A DNA stretch of 64,000 bases from Diabrotica undecimpunctata (GCF_040954645.1 NC_092803.1:83466917-83530916); one strand, 5' to 3'. Shown: positions 1 to 12,173, numbered from the stretch's first letter. Numbers and translations are program-made. The notes: generated by a model not told the origin, from the sequence alone.

Positions 1-23
1 TATATATATATATATATATATAT
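1..23. repeat. (AT)n microsatellite, cut by window edge
   Basis: Pure TA dinucleotide run at the window start, continuing off the edge. It is the first of about twenty such tracts in the window, most of which abut transposon ends. Confidence 0.95.
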
Positions 24-1074
24 GTAGTTTATTGTCAAAACTTCACTGAATTGTATTAAAATATGCTCCCATTTTCTCAGTTAATTCATTTATATAACAG
101 ATAAATTATAAAAGCTTTATTAAGATCATATATTAATATTAAAATATAATATAATACTTTATTTACGTATAATTTCATATTGATAATACTATTTTTTGGT
201 ATTTGTTCCAATGTTATCTTCACTTTTTCACTTAAAACAAGCATCTTTGGTTAGAATCGGGTCGAAGCTTCATGTTGTCTGTTAAACCTACAACGTAAGA
301 ATAAATTAAAAGTGGTTAACTTTTATTGATATTAAGGGAAAAGGGAGAGAGAAAGGTTCTGAAACTGTTTTCTTGTGGTATGTTTAATTTAGATATTAGT
401 TTATACGGGATTAAACCACAATTTATTGGAATGAGAACTATATTAACATTTGCTGGGACGTTTCGATTTCCAATACGGAAATCGTTTTAAAAAAATTCTG
501 AAATTAAAATTATGAATTATGTTAACCTGTAAATGTTTATAATGGACCGTGGAAGTGATGACGTAGATTTTATTGACATATGTCAGTTTCACTTTCCAAA
601 CAAACCTTGTTTAGTGTGGATAATTTGTATTTTTCGTTATTTTTTCATTTTTTTTACAGAATCTTTCCGCTTTTTGCAATATCTAAGTATTCTAATAGTT
701 ACTACAACAATTTTACAAGGTTGTGTAAATAATAAAGCATGTTGTTTAATAAAAATAGCAATAAAATACATTTATCAATAAAGTAAGGTTAGAATGTCTT
801 TAATTTAAAATTTTAAACTATATTTCATAGAAATAGAACACTGAATTATGATGGTATTATCGTAAAAAACACTATACTTAAAAGAAAAAGCAGCAGAGGA
901 AGCAAAATGTTAACTTTATAGAAATTAAAAAGTCTTGAGATTGGACATTTCAACTTTTGTTTGGAAAGTAATTGACAGTTGTGACGTCACACTTCCACTG
1001 TCCATTGGCGGTGGTGGTAATACCAATTTGACAGTTGTTGTTTGTACATCCTGTATATGTCAAAGTCTGTGTCA
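24..1074. other. AT-rich stretch without recognisable gene
   Basis: No conserved coding motif, RNA gene or inverted repeat was recognised here on either strand. The short open frames (for example 533-781) are low-complexity and phenylalanine/isoleucine-rich, as expected of AT-rich non-coding DNA. Confidence 0.5.
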
Positions 1075-1262
1075 GATAAATGTAGTTCTTTGTTCTCTCC
1101 TGTGTGTTTTTGGGTGCAGTTTTGGAAAGAATAGATCTTCGTGTGTTGGATATTTTAAATGTTGTGATGTATTTATTTTCTACCCTTTTTAATTTGCTGA
1201 CAAGCCCGATTGTGGTTCTTTTCAAATCCCATCTTGTGAAAATTTCTCGAAAATAATTCAAA
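1075..1262 (-). pseudogene. Penelope-like element fragment (linker before GIY-YIG)
   Basis: The minus-strand translation contains VSKLKRVENKY followed by RRSILSKTAPKNTQERTKN. This is the linker that precedes the GIY-YIG nuclease in Penelope-like polyproteins. A sister fragment at 22195-22560 carries the equivalent residues and runs on into the nuclease. Only the linker is left here and the reading frame dissolves immediately downstream. A degenerate remnant; family assignment rests on the similarity to the other PLE copies in this window. Confidence 0.5.
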
Positions 1263-1269
1263 GGGTTTT

Positions 1270-1682
1270 ATATATACTTCCAAAAAGAGATACAAAGATC
1301 TACTAGATATGAATAGGAATGATCTGACAATTATTGTAGGTCTCCTAACAGGAGACTGTCTCAAGGGGCACACGAACAATATCGGACTGACACAAACTGT
1401 AAATTACAGATTCTGTTAGGCTGGTAACGAGACGGCGAAATACGTTCTCTGCAATTGTTCAGGGTTGCATAGAATAAGGCTCAATATACATGAGCATTAG
1501 AAACTCATATATATTCGCCCTACTCCTCGTAGAAGTGTCACCCAAGGTAATAATAGACTTTCTAAAAAGTCTGGGCTAAAGGGACCACTTTAACCTAGGG
1601 ATGAGCCACAATTGATTCTTAGGTCGAGTGGAAGGCTGGTTAAGCGTTCACTCATGCTGAACTTTACTTAACCTAACCTAAG
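1270..1682 (+). pseudogene. LINE 3'-end fragment (C-terminal zinc-finger region and tail)
   Basis: Plus-strand translation gives LLTGDCLKGHTNNIGLTQTV, then an YRFC-type cysteine and VLCNCSGLHRIRL. This is the recognisable C-terminal end of Jockey/I-type LINE ORF2 proteins, where a histidine/cysteine-rich motif follows the RNase H or RT region. The coding part ends near 1560. The downstream region to about 1682 would be the 3' UTR and ends in two copies of an AACCT-like unit, which could be the short tandem tail of the LINE. The frame contains stops and the 5' part is missing. Confidence 0.6.
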
Positions 1683-1892
1683 TAATTATTTTACGAAGTA
1701 AAAGTAATTAATTTCGAAACGTTACCCGGAGCGGGCAATGCATTAAAAGAACTGAAGAATTTGTGTTGTACTTACTTAGGAGCCATATCATAATACCTTG
1801 AATTTCTGTTATCGTTTGGGGCGCTGGCTTGGTAGTAGTTATGATTTGCATCGTTATGACCTTTCCCTCTAGAAATGCGTTTACATAAATCA

Positions 1893-3650
<1,758 letters not shown>

Positions 3651-3652
3651 TA

Positions 3653-5316
3653 ATCCATTAAATTTTGAAATTCACAAAACATTAAACTTAACAAAGTACA
3701 CTAACCGGCAAAAAAGTGGCCACCCTATAAATTTCCGAAAATAAAAATTCAGTGGAAGTTTTATGCACTGTTTCATATTGTATACTCAACATCTTTCATT
3801 TTTACAACATATAATGGCCATTACTGCTTGATTCCTTAGCATAATTTATTTAATGAGAAGGTTACAAAAGAAAATAGTGTAATATCGAAACGAATTACAA
3901 ACAATCAAAATTACGAGTGAACTTGAACAAAACTGTCTAATATCGGGTATTATACCCTAAAACATCAATAACCGTTTGCATATGATTTGAAAGAGAAAGA
4001 AACAAATTTTGAATAAAAACGTGAGGAATACGTTCATATTCTTCACGAAGCATGTTATGAAGTACTGCAAGCCTTTCTGGCTGGCCTGGTTGACTTCTCA
4101 CCAAAGATGTTTAATGATATTCAGATCAAGGCTGCAGGCTGGCCATTCTAGAGTATTAATTACTACTTCCCCCAAGTAATTTGTCACGATTCTTGGAGTA
4201 TGCGGCCGTGCATTATCATGCATAAAGACGAAAGTATCCCTAATAAATGGGCCAAATGGAACTACTGCTTCTATCAAAACATTCTCTATATACAGGTGAG
4301 CTTTTAGGGGGCCATTGATGAAATTAGTTAAGTTCGAGCTTCAAATGGGATTCCAGCCCAAACCATAACACGACCACCACCAAACTTTCTTCTCTGGGAT
4401 ATACAAGCTTGAGCATATCTTTAATTTTTTCGACTCCAAACTCTTTCTTGGCCATCGGCAGACTTCAAACAGAACCATCATTCATCAGTAAAGAGAATCC
4501 GGCTCCAATCCTGTATATCCCCGTGTTGATGTTGTCTAGCAAAAAATAATCGATTCCTACAGTGTCTGGGTTGTAATTCGGTAACAATATCCGGCCTTCT
4601 TGCCACTAGTCATCTTTTGTTGAGGCGTCTTAACATTATCTCACATTCACATTTCGAACCTCCTGTAGACGTTTTATTGCAGCAATTGCAATGAAATGGC
4701 GATTTCTTAAAAGTTCCTCACAATAAAACGATCATCTCTTTGTAAGGTAACTCTTCTACGACTGGAACCAGGTCGATGTGAGTATGTACCAAGCTCTCCG
4801 TACTGTAGTTCTCGGAATACCTAAAGTTCGGATACATATACTTGACTTCTTTCGTCTTGTAGCAATGTAATAATTTGAGCAACATCTACTGTAGATAACA
4901 CCATATCCTAATTATTCAATTAGTCGAAATACACGTTTGAAAAGAAAAATTACTGTTTAATTAAATGTTTTCAACTTAGAAGATAAACAGCGACTAAAGA
5001 AAACAACGACATAAATGTCAAAACTGCCAAAAACAAGTATACATGATTGCAATAAATATTTAAATTGAGACGCAATATGAAACAGTGCATAAAACTTCCA
5101 ATGAATTTTTATTTTCGGAAATTTATAGGGTGGCCACTTTTTTTGCAGTTCAGTCTATATATGTAATTGCAATATTTTAATTTTATTTAATTTTGTAGGA
5201 ATCATGATTGAAATTAATTATTATTTAGTTAAAATTAAAATTAAAATATTGTAATTACATATATACTTTAAAAAAGTTAAGTTTAATGTTTTGTGAATTT
5301 TAAAATTTAATGGATT
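3653..5316. repeat. Fold-back (long palindromic) element, split by a Tc1-like insertion
   Basis: The sequence from 3653 to 3693 (AATCCATTAAATTTTGAAAT...) is the near-perfect inverse complement of 5276-5316. After removal of the 1457-bp insert (3699-5155), the inner sequence 5157-5199 pairs with 5229-5266, continuing the same palindrome. The reconstructed sequence is a hairpin-forming MITE-like unit of roughly 200 bp. It contains no coding capacity. Confidence 0.75.
3699..5155 (-). mobile_element. Tc1-like DNA transposon, decayed, TA target duplication
   Basis: The terminal inverted repeats are about 90 bp: the left end (CACTAACCGGCAAAAAAGTG, then GCCACCCTATAAATTTCC) is matched by the inverse complement of 5070-5155. 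A TA lies directly outside each end (3697-3698 and 5156-5157), the classic Tc1/mariner target duplication. The minus strand encodes fragments of a DDE transposase, including HDNARPHTP near 4200 and EWPACSLDLNIIKHLW near 4110-4160, which correspond to the second aspartate and the WPxxSPDLNPIEHLW block of Tc1 proteins. Many stops and frameshifts make it inactive. Confidence 0.85.
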
Positions 5317-5549
5317 AACCTCATGTTATAACTTTTTGTGCTTGTTTTATATAACGTTTTTTAATTTTAATTTCGTTGTATTTACTGATAAAATAATTAT
5401 AACCATATTTTAGCATATCCTGAAGAAACAAATAAATTTGGCGAAAGCTAGATAAAAGAACAGAGTTTTACTTATCCTGTCCTATTAATGACTGCAACCT
5501 CAAAATAAAACTTTAGTTTACATAATGTGTCAGTCAATAATACCTAACT

Positions 5550-5552
<3 letters not shown>

Positions 5553-5626
<74 letters not shown>
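5553..5626. repeat. (AT)n microsatellite
   Basis: Uninterrupted TA run of about 74 bases. Confidence 0.95.
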
Positions 5627-5629
<3 letters not shown>

Positions 5630-5707
5630 GAAGGTATCGGCATAGCTCGCAACAAAGAAAAACAAATATAATAGATTATGTGTATAAGATAAAAGGCAAC
5701 TATAAAT

Positions 5708-5817
5708 ACGTATTTCTGACTATTTGGTCGTCATCAGTACGGTGCAGCTAAGTTAGAATAAGAGAATGTTAACTTGACTGTACCGTAATGATGACGACCA
5801 AATAGTCAGAAATACGT
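5708..5817. repeat. Inverted repeat with 36-bp arms and hammerhead-like motif
   Basis: Arm 5708-5743 is complementary to 5782-5817 with one mismatch, separated by 38 bases. Each arm read in the appropriate direction contains TGATGACGACCAAATAGTC followed by AGAAATACG, a CTGATGA...GAAA arrangement like the core of small hammerhead ribozymes found in PLE tails. The left arm, on the minus strand, has the full CTGATGA and the right arm has ATGATGA. It could be two truncated retroelement tails joined tail to tail. Confidence 0.55.
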
Positions 5818-6186
5818 CTTTACGGTTGGAATATATCCTTTCAAGTAGAGCGCACAACATAATTATCTCTAAAATAATCACACACGGTCCAGAATTTGAC
5901 CAGTGATTCTAATTGACAGCTCATTGTTGCGTCCGGTTACACCGCAAGTTCATTAATTGTTTTTAATTGAGAATCTTATACAGAATTGTATTTTTTTGTT
6001 TTGCAATTTTGCACAGATTTGATATAACCTGCCCACACAAATTTATATTTTCTGAGTTGTTCCTATATTTGATTATTGATTTATTTACAAAAAAAAAAAC
6101 ACTTAAAAATTTTTACACAAAGAATAAGAATTGCTTTTTTAACAATTTATATCGTGCAACATTTGTTAAAACTTCAAACTCCAGTA

Positions 6187-6520
6187 GGTCAATAATAATT
6201 AGACTTTGTCCTTCTTACGAAAATCAGTAGTTGATGCAATAAAATGGGTAACAGAACAAGCTAAAAAATAGCAAGAAAAATTAGTAGTTATAGCAATGCT
6301 AGGTATTGAATATGCCTTTAAAGCAAATTGGGCCAAGATAATCCAAAGAATGAAAGCCATGAATATACCTCCATGTTTAACAAACATTATGTGTGACTAT
6401 CTGTTAAACAGAATAATAAAAGCAACCAGTAGAAAATGGTTAGACACAACGTCTGGAGTTCCAGAGGGATCGGTGTTGGGACAGATATGATAGAACATCA
6501 TGTACAACGGGGTATTTTAG
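6187..6520 (+). pseudogene. LINE reverse transcriptase fragment
   Basis: Plus-strand translation shows IIQRMKAMNIPPCLTNIMCD, then DYLLNRIIKATS and TSGVPEGSVLGQI. The GVPxGSVLGP block is RT motif 4 of Jockey/R1/I-type LINEs. The catalytic YxDD region is absent because the sequence loses similarity after 6520. An upstream stop interrupts the frame near 6270. A dead fragment, of a different sequence family from the Jockey-like piece at 7190-7354. Confidence 0.7.
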
Positions 6521-6839
6521 TTAAAGTTTTGAAAAAAGGACGAAAACAGTCGAAGAGAAGACCGCCGCTTTAGCAGAGATAATGCTAAATACAGGAAAGC
6601 CTAGTTCATACAGAAGGAAGACGTATTTAGAAATAGTACAATTGTACAAACTGTACAATTCTATTTGCGGTCCCAGTCTGGAAGGAAGTACTGAAATAAA
6701 AAAAATTAGCTGTATACATGGTATACAGCCAACTACAGGAATTTAGTTTCCTTGTAAATCCGATCTGATATTTTACCGTTGGCTGAAACATTATATTGGT
6801 ATATATTGTTATTGTATGGACGGTGTTGTTAATTTGCTA
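6521..6839. other. Degraded LINE-like sequence, no intact gene
   Basis: Short plus-strand stretches look like continued LINE debris but are broken in every frame. Nothing else is recognised. Confidence 0.3.
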
Positions 6840-7100
6840 AATACTGATTGCCTTGATAGTTTTTAAAATAGTAGACTTACATCAAGTCATAGATCAGCCA
6901 ACTAGAATCACATCTAGTACTGCAACCCTTATTGATTATATTCTAACAACATAATGAAGATAAGATTAATTTATGAGATTGACGTGGAATTTAGTGATTT
7001 TAGTGACCATGAGTTGTTGACATCTAAAATAAGCATAAAAACTAAAAATAAAGCAATTGTTTATAAAACTGTCAGAAACGTCAAGGCAATAAACAATACC
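6840..7100 (+). pseudogene. LINE endonuclease (APE-type) fragment
   Basis: Translation yields LHQVIDQPTRITSSTATLID, then EFSDFSDHELLTSKISIKTK. The PTR...TLID and SDH motifs are the C-terminal hallmarks of APE-type endonucleases of Jockey-like LINEs, where the SDH histidine is catalytic. The N-terminal half is missing and a stop lies between the two blocks. It sits just upstream of an RT fragment in the same orientation (7190 onward) and could be the same dead element. Confidence 0.6.
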
Positions 7101-7189
7101 ATTTTTAATGATGCATAATAATTGGTCTCTACATCATAGAAAGAGTAATACTAAGCATACTACAAGTCGAAACATACGAAATAGGACTA

Positions 7190-7354
7190 ATCAATCCCGG
7201 AAGTTCAGTTAGGATTTGGAGCAGAACACTCCAGCGAATTACAAGTACTTACACTAGCAGAATACATAACAGCTGATTTAACGACCAACAGTACACAGGA
7301 ACAGCCTTCCTGGATGTAAACAAAGCCTTCGACAGATCTGGCATAAAAGACTAA
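7190..7354 (+). pseudogene. Jockey-like LINE reverse transcriptase, 5' piece interrupted by pogo
   Basis: In shifting frames this reads QFGFGAEHSSELQVLTLAEY and then TAFLDVNKAFDRS, RT motifs 2 and 3 (FLDVxKAFD carries the first catalytic aspartate). The reading continues after the pogo element: the WHK codons at 7340-7348 lead on into KRLI and, across the insertion, YKMRGCGY at 10326 onward. The insertion point is therefore inside RT codons. A one-base frameshift just before the junction shows the LINE was already damaged or decayed later. Confidence 0.75.
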
Positions 7355-7356
7355 TA

Positions 7357-10325
7357 AGGTAAGATGGGGCAAGTGCGAACGAAAAAATTCATAGTTAATA
7401 TTCATTTAACTACAAAAATTGCCTCTTTCAAATTAAGATTTTTTTAAACTTCTGTCGTATAATTGTGATTATTAACCGACCAATTAAAACTATTTAGATA
7501 ACAAAAATACATTACCTACCAAATTTGCCTATACATTTTTTTTCGCAAGTACATGTTACGCACTTGCCCCACTGATCCGGGGTAAGAGCAGAATGTGCCA
7601 TTATTTTTGCTAATAATAATAAGTGTTCCATACGGGGCTAGTGCAGAAATCCTACATATATGTAATTTTTATTGTTTATGCTTAACTTTAATAAAATATT
7701 AAGAAAAAAATGCTACGAAATATTTTTTAGGAGAGAGTCAAAACAATTTCAGATATTTTGACTGAAAAATATTTATTTAAAATAAAAACATAAACTAAAC
7801 GTACCAGAATGAATAAATCCTGTTAACAGTAACAAAAAATAATAATAATTGGAAAAAATACTTATGCTATGCTTCAAACACTTTAGGTGCAGTCTCAAAA
7901 ATATACTTTTCGTAATCAGCAGTTATTGATATTTTTGGAATAGGTAGTTTTGTTTCTATGTCCGACAGTAGAATAGTGCAGACATCGTTGGGTTTTAAAA
8001 TAAAATGGCACTTATTTGTGAGCCTTTTCAAGCCTGTTACTTCGGCTTCATCACCATTGATCAGTTGTTTCACCAAACAAACATATTTGAACATTTTCTT
8101 TTTTCCAGGAAAATTTACTAATACAAAATCCCCAATTTGTATTTTGGTAAATGTAAGTTTGTCAGTAGGGTTTTTTTCATCAAACTCTTCCAAATCACTT
8201 TTGCTTAGCTCGTCAAATTCAACAATTCTGTTTTCGCTTGAATCACTGTACCAAGAACTATTATCATTATCGGAACTGCTTTCAGCAATTTTTTTTTTGT
8301 AAATCTTTTTAATTTTTTTTTCTGGTTTATATTTTTTTGTTGTATTTGAACTTAAAATTTTTTCAACATCGGCTCTTGTTATCACCTCTGCACCCAAGCA
8401 CACGCGTTTTCTTTTCTTCGAATTATAATTGTTTTCACGTTTGGTTGACCTCAATAACAACTCTTCGTATGAAACATCCAGAATCTTCTCAGTTTCTTGA
8501 AATGTTTGTATATCTGTCGAGCTGGAAGTTGACTGTGCTTCGACTGTGATTGGATTTTCATTATTTTTTGCTGATGTACTAGGCAAAGTTAAGTCAGGAC
8601 CATCAAACCTAGCCACGTTACGGGTTTTTTGCCAACGTTGGAGAGCCAGTGGGTCAAATAAATCTTGCTGAATAATATTCCTATTCAGCGGAACTATTCC
8701 TGCTTTAATGAAACCACTCACTAATATTTCGGGCCTGGTTTCCTGCCATATTTCTCCTATCATCTTGGAAAACATACTTTTTGTTACAGCGGCCCCCACA
8801 TTTCTTCTCTGCCATTCAACAAGTTTAGCATCCCAACGGGTCTTCAGTGATTTAAATACACACAAATCTAAGGGCTGGAGTACATGACTGGTATGAGGAG
8901 GGAGCTTAAGTATCGTAATATGGTTTTCAACAGCTATATTTATGACATCTGCTCCAAGATGACTCGCGTGTCCGTCGTAAATTACTAATACCGGTCGTTC
9001 TGAACCAATAAACTTTAAAAAACTGTTTTCAAAATAGTTTCTAAATACAGTTGTCTCCATCCACCCTTTAGGAGTGGCAGCGTAGGTAGTATCTAAAAAC
9101 TCCGTGCCACGCGAAGCAGTCCACTGGTCCCAAACATGTTTACCTTTGAAGACAATAAGCGGAGGTGCTTTTTTGCCACTTGCGCTGCAGCACATAAGAA
9201 CAGTTGTATTTTGTTTGCCAGGCCCACTAATAGTTCTTGTGGATGGAGCTCCCCTTTGTCCGACAATTTTTGTTTTTGACGGATCTGTGCAAAAACTGCT
9301 TTCATCCAAGTTCCAAATTTGCGACGGGCGTTCTTGTAAACCAAGTTCTTCTATAACGTTTTCAAGTAAATCAAAATAGTTGTAGATCAGGAATGGGTCA
9401 AAGTTTTTTTTTCTAGCAAATTCAACACTCTGGGGTTTTTTAATAGAGAGGTTATGTCTACGCTTGAAATTAAGAAACCAATCTTCTCCTGGTTTACCAT
9501 CTTTAAACTGTCTCTTAATGTTATTCTCTTTGACGAAGTCAGCTACAACCTGCAACACTTTTTTTCTAGAAAGGCCAAAACCCCATTTTTCCATAGTACG
9601 AAGGCCATTTGCTAGTTTTTCTTCTTCCTGTTGAGGAATGTCCTGAGTTCTTCCATAGCTGGAACTTTTTTGTCCTCTCCTACCTTTAAGGTGATCATGG
9701 AGAGTACTTCTTGGAATTGTGTACACTTTAGTAGCTCGGTATAAAGTCATTTGCCCAGATTTAATTGCCGACAGTGCAATTTTTAAACTCTCTTTCGTAT
9801 ATCCTTTGCCCCTGCTACTTCTGCGAATGTAATTTCTCACCATGGTGGAACTAAAAGCATAAAGAAAAACTGTGTGAGATTTAGGGCAAGTGCGTAATAT
9901 GTGCCGCTCTTACCCCACAATTTTATCCGCACTAGCCCCGACTTTAAAAATACGTGGGGCAAGAGCGGTACAACAATAAAAACTGTCAAAAAGTAAATAT
10001 TTAAAAAATATATTATGTTTATCATAAACTATTGTGCCTAAGATACTTACCTACCAAAAATAATATAAAGATGTTCACAGATTCGGTAGATATAAATGGA
10101 TTAATTTTTATCAGTGACCTTGCTCGAGAAGTTGCAAAACACAAGTGACACTACCGTACCTATAACATCAGTGAAACGTAATAAAGCAGCTCGCTGTTGT
10201 TAAAGACTGTTGTCACGGGTATTAAAGATACCAAATAAAGGATGGCAGCCCATATTTCAAAAGTGATAGGTTTTTATGATAATGTTCTGCACTTGCCACG
10301 ATAATGCACTTGACGCATCTTACCT
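7357..10325 (-). mobile_element. pogo/Tigger-type DNA transposon, apparently complete
   Basis: The ends are AGGTAAGATGGGGCAAGTGC (7357 onward) and the inverse complement of 10306-10325 (AGGTAAGATGCGTCAAGTGC), each bordered by TA (7355-7356 and 10326-10327). This is the expected target duplication of pogo elements. The 2969-bp unit encloses one intact transposase gene on the minus strand. Copies of a GGGGCAAGAGCG/GGGGCTAGTGCG motif occur in both subterminal regions (7367, 7560, 7579, 7634; 9883, 9903, 9927, 9956) and are likely transposase-binding sites. Intact ORF, TIRs and TSD suggest recent activity. Confidence 0.88.
7867..9843 (-). CDS. pogo/jerky-type DDE transposase, intact
   Basis: The 658-residue protein is predicted to cut and reinsert the surrounding element. 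Residues about 14-55 form a Psq-type helix-turn-helix (YRATKVYTIPRSTLHDHLKG). Residues about 75-140 resemble the CENP-B/Tc5 DNA-binding domain (WFLNFKRRHNLS). Residues about 170-395 form the DDE_1 catalytic domain: D180 in NLDESSF, D290 in YDGHASH, and D326 in HVLQPLD. The last two aspartates are 35 residues apart, typical of pogo/Tigger. The C-terminus is charged, with lysine-rich tracts near residues 475-535. The start ATG lies 480 bp inside the right terminus with no longer in-frame start. There is no stop or frameshift. A domesticated jerky-like host gene is the alternative, but terminal repeats and a TA duplication make a transposon far likelier. Confidence 0.9.
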   Translation of the reverse strand: MVRNYIRRSSRGKGYTKESLKIALSAIKSGQMTLYRATKVYTIPRSTLHDHLKGRRGQKSSSYGRTQDIPQQEEEKLANGLRTMEKWGFGLSRKKVLQVVADFVKENNIKRQFKDGKPGEDWFLNFKRRHNLSIKKPQSVEFARKKNFDPFLIYNYFDLLENVIEELGLQERPSQIWNLDESSFCTDPSKTKIVGQRGAPSTRTISGPGKQNTTVLMCCSASGKKAPPLIVFKGKHVWDQWTASRGTEFLDTTYAATPKGWMETTVFRNYFENSFLKFIGSERPVLVIYDGHASHLGADVINIAVENHITILKLPPHTSHVLQPLDLCVFKSLKTRWDAKLVEWQRRNVGAAVTKSMFSKMIGEIWQETRPEILVSGFIKAGIVPLNRNIIQQDLFDPLALQRWQKTRNVARFDGPDLTLPSTSAKNNENPITVEAQSTSSSTDIQTFQETEKILDVSYEELLLRSTKRENNYNSKKRKRVCLGAEVITRADVEKILSSNTTKKYKPEKKIKKIYKKKIAESSSDNDNSSWYSDSSENRIVEFDELSKSDLEEFDEKNPTDKLTFTKIQIGDFVLVNFPGKKKMFKYVCLVKQLINGDEAEVTGLKRLTNKCHFILKPNDVCTILLSDIETKLPIPKISITADYEKYIFETAPKVFEA

Positions 10326-10327
10326 TA

Positions 10328-10830
10328 TACAAAATGAGAGGCTGCGGATACAGTGAGGCCATAACGAGACTGATCTCTTCGTACTTGAGCAACCAAAGCT
10401 TCAGGGTCCGAGCACGGAGCTCCGAAGGCTGGAAAGACACATTGAGCAGTCCTGTATCCTTTATTGTATACAATATACACCGCAGATGTTCCAAGAACAC
10501 CAGGAAAACTACTCAGCCTTTAAGCAGACGATACAGCGATTGCAGCTAAACACAACAAAAAACATAGCGGTCAACAATCTACAAGGAGCATTGGATAAGA
10601 TTAAAGAATGGTGTATCCAATAAAAAATATCAATAAATTCAGATAGAACACAAGCAATCATATTTAAAACAAAAGTAAAACTCCAGAGGAACAGCTGTTA
10701 GTGTAAAATAATCCCATAGAATGGAAAACAGAAGAGAAATACCTAGGAGTCTTTATGGACTCATGCAACATATGGACACAACCATCCATAAACAGCAACA
10801 GAGGGAGCAGCAATAAGAGGACTCGCAGGT
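10328..10830 (+). pseudogene. Jockey-like LINE reverse transcriptase, 3' piece
   Basis: This is the continuation of 7190-7354 after the pogo insertion. KMRGCGYSEAITRLISSYLS and FRVRARSSEGW match the RT region between motifs 3 and 4. After a frameshift, PLLYTIYTADVP and ADDTAIAAKHNKK supply the A-DD catalytic block. Near 10720, WKTEEKYLGVFMDS is the conserved YLGV thumb motif. Several stops and shifts follow, and the sequence ends at about 10830, where a Penelope-like element begins. Confidence 0.75.
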
Positions 10831-11940
10831 ATGCAGGTATCCCATGGCAGGGATGCTTTGGTGTCTTTCCAAACCCATCTGAATGGTATACATCCTAGTA
10901 TCCAGTTCACGATGGAGGTAGAAACTGATTCATCCCTGCCGTTTCTCGATGTTTTCATAAAGAAACACCAATCCCAAGGTTTTCATTACTCTGTCTATCG
11001 AAAACCCACACATACCAATCGTTACTTGCATGCCAACTCTCACCACGCACCTTCACAAATTAATTCAGTAATTAATACTCTTGTATCCAGATCAATACGC
11101 CTTTCCGATGATGCAAGTAGATCCGCTGAGCTTTCTTGTTTAAAACAAGCCCTCATCCAAAATGGCTACCGCGAAAATCACATCAATAGGAGCATCCACA
11201 GACATCAATCTCCCACTCAATCTCAATCCAAAGACTCAGACCCTTATCATACGAAAGCGTTTCTTCCTTACATCAAAGGTGTCACTGACAAAATCGACAA
11301 AATTCTTAAACCAAGAGGAATAAAAACAATATTTACCCCCCAACAAAAACTTTCATCTCTTGTTCGATCAATCAAAGACAATATTCCAAACGAACAGCAC
11401 GGAGTTTATGAAATTCCTTGTGCAGACTGTCCCCGATCCTATATAGGCCAAACAAATCGTAGAATTCAAAATAGGATTTATGAACATTCCATTTCTGTTC
11501 GCAATTCCGATTCAATTTCAGCTCTCGGTCAACACCATCTTCATACAGGTCACAAAATTGATTTCGAAAACTCCAGAACCATAGCCCCCATCCGCTTTTA
11601 TAAACCAAGAATTATCCGAGAAGCCATAGAAATAGAAAAAAGACCAAATTGCCTTAATAAAAGAGATGACGCCATACGGTTACCTTCTACATGGAGACCT
11701 CTCATAAACAAAATATCGCCCCCTCCATCTTCGAATCAAAATCCCACTGTCGGAAATGTTCGCGCCAACTCTCGCGCCAATCCCCACCCTAACCCCCACC
11801 TAGGCCACGTCACCATCGACGGTATAAATGAACCGTCCCCTGGTCCCAGTCGTAGTAGTGAACTAGTGAGTGAACTAGAAGTGACTAGTGAGTGTAGTAG
11901 TGTCTGGGGGCTCGGGAGACTGAGACCTCGGAAGCCCTGA
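10831..11940 (+). pseudogene. 5'-truncated Penelope-like retroelement ORF with GIY-YIG
   Basis: The 369-codon open frame starts in the last part of a Penelope-type RT (IQFTMEVETDSSLPFLDVFI, residues about 30-50). It continues through the linker to a GIY-YIG endonuclease: VYEIPCADCPRSYIGQTNRR begins near residue 191, and the catalytic glutamate is probably in REAIEIEK. The catalytic YxDD of RT is missing, so this copy cannot reverse transcribe. The tail after NKRDDAIRLPSTWRP is low complexity and serine/proline-rich. The initiating ATG belongs to the junction with the Jockey fragment rather than to the element. Fragments of the same family lie at 47996-48376 and, more distantly, 31190-31590. 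Confidence 0.85.
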
Positions 11941-11966
11941 AGAAGACATCAGAGAGGATGTCGAAA
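11937..11966 (+). ncRNA. Candidate hammerhead-ribozyme core in Penelope-like tail
   Basis: CTGAAGA (11937-11943) is followed by a hairpin, GACATC/GATGTC (11945-11950 with 11957-11962), and then GAAA (11963-11966). This is the CUGANGA-stem II-GAAA arrangement of hammerhead ribozymes, which are established components of Penelope-like element ends. One extra A sits between core and stem, and stem III plus the cleavage site are not clear, so self-cleavage is uncertain. Confidence 0.45.
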
Positions 11967-12087
11967 GCTCGGCAAAATGGATATCGACGCGGTTCAACCC
12001 GGAAGACTGGTGAGTTTAATATTAATTTTTATAATAATATTAATCTTAGCTCTAAGTTTAATTGTACTAACCGCGGAAATCTTTCCG

Positions 12088-12090
<3 letters not shown>
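11967..12090 (+). mobile_element. Penelope-like element 3' tail
   Basis: Non-coding sequence between the hammerhead-like core and the (AT)n tract, best read as the remaining tail of the element at 10831-11940. It merges directly into TA repeats. Confidence 0.5.

Positions 12091-12160
<70 letters not shown>
12091..12160. repeat. (AT)n microsatellite
   Basis: TA run of about 70 bases joining the PLE tail to the intron sequence beside the prominin exon at 12174-12260. Confidence 0.95.
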
Positions 12161-12162
<2 letters not shown>

Positions 12163-12173
12163 ATTATACTTAC

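Noticed and set aside
1665..1682. Telomere-like TTAGG (AACCT) repeat
   Set aside because: Only two units, at the end of a LINE tail; far too short for a telomeric tract and better explained as a LINE 3' tandem tail.
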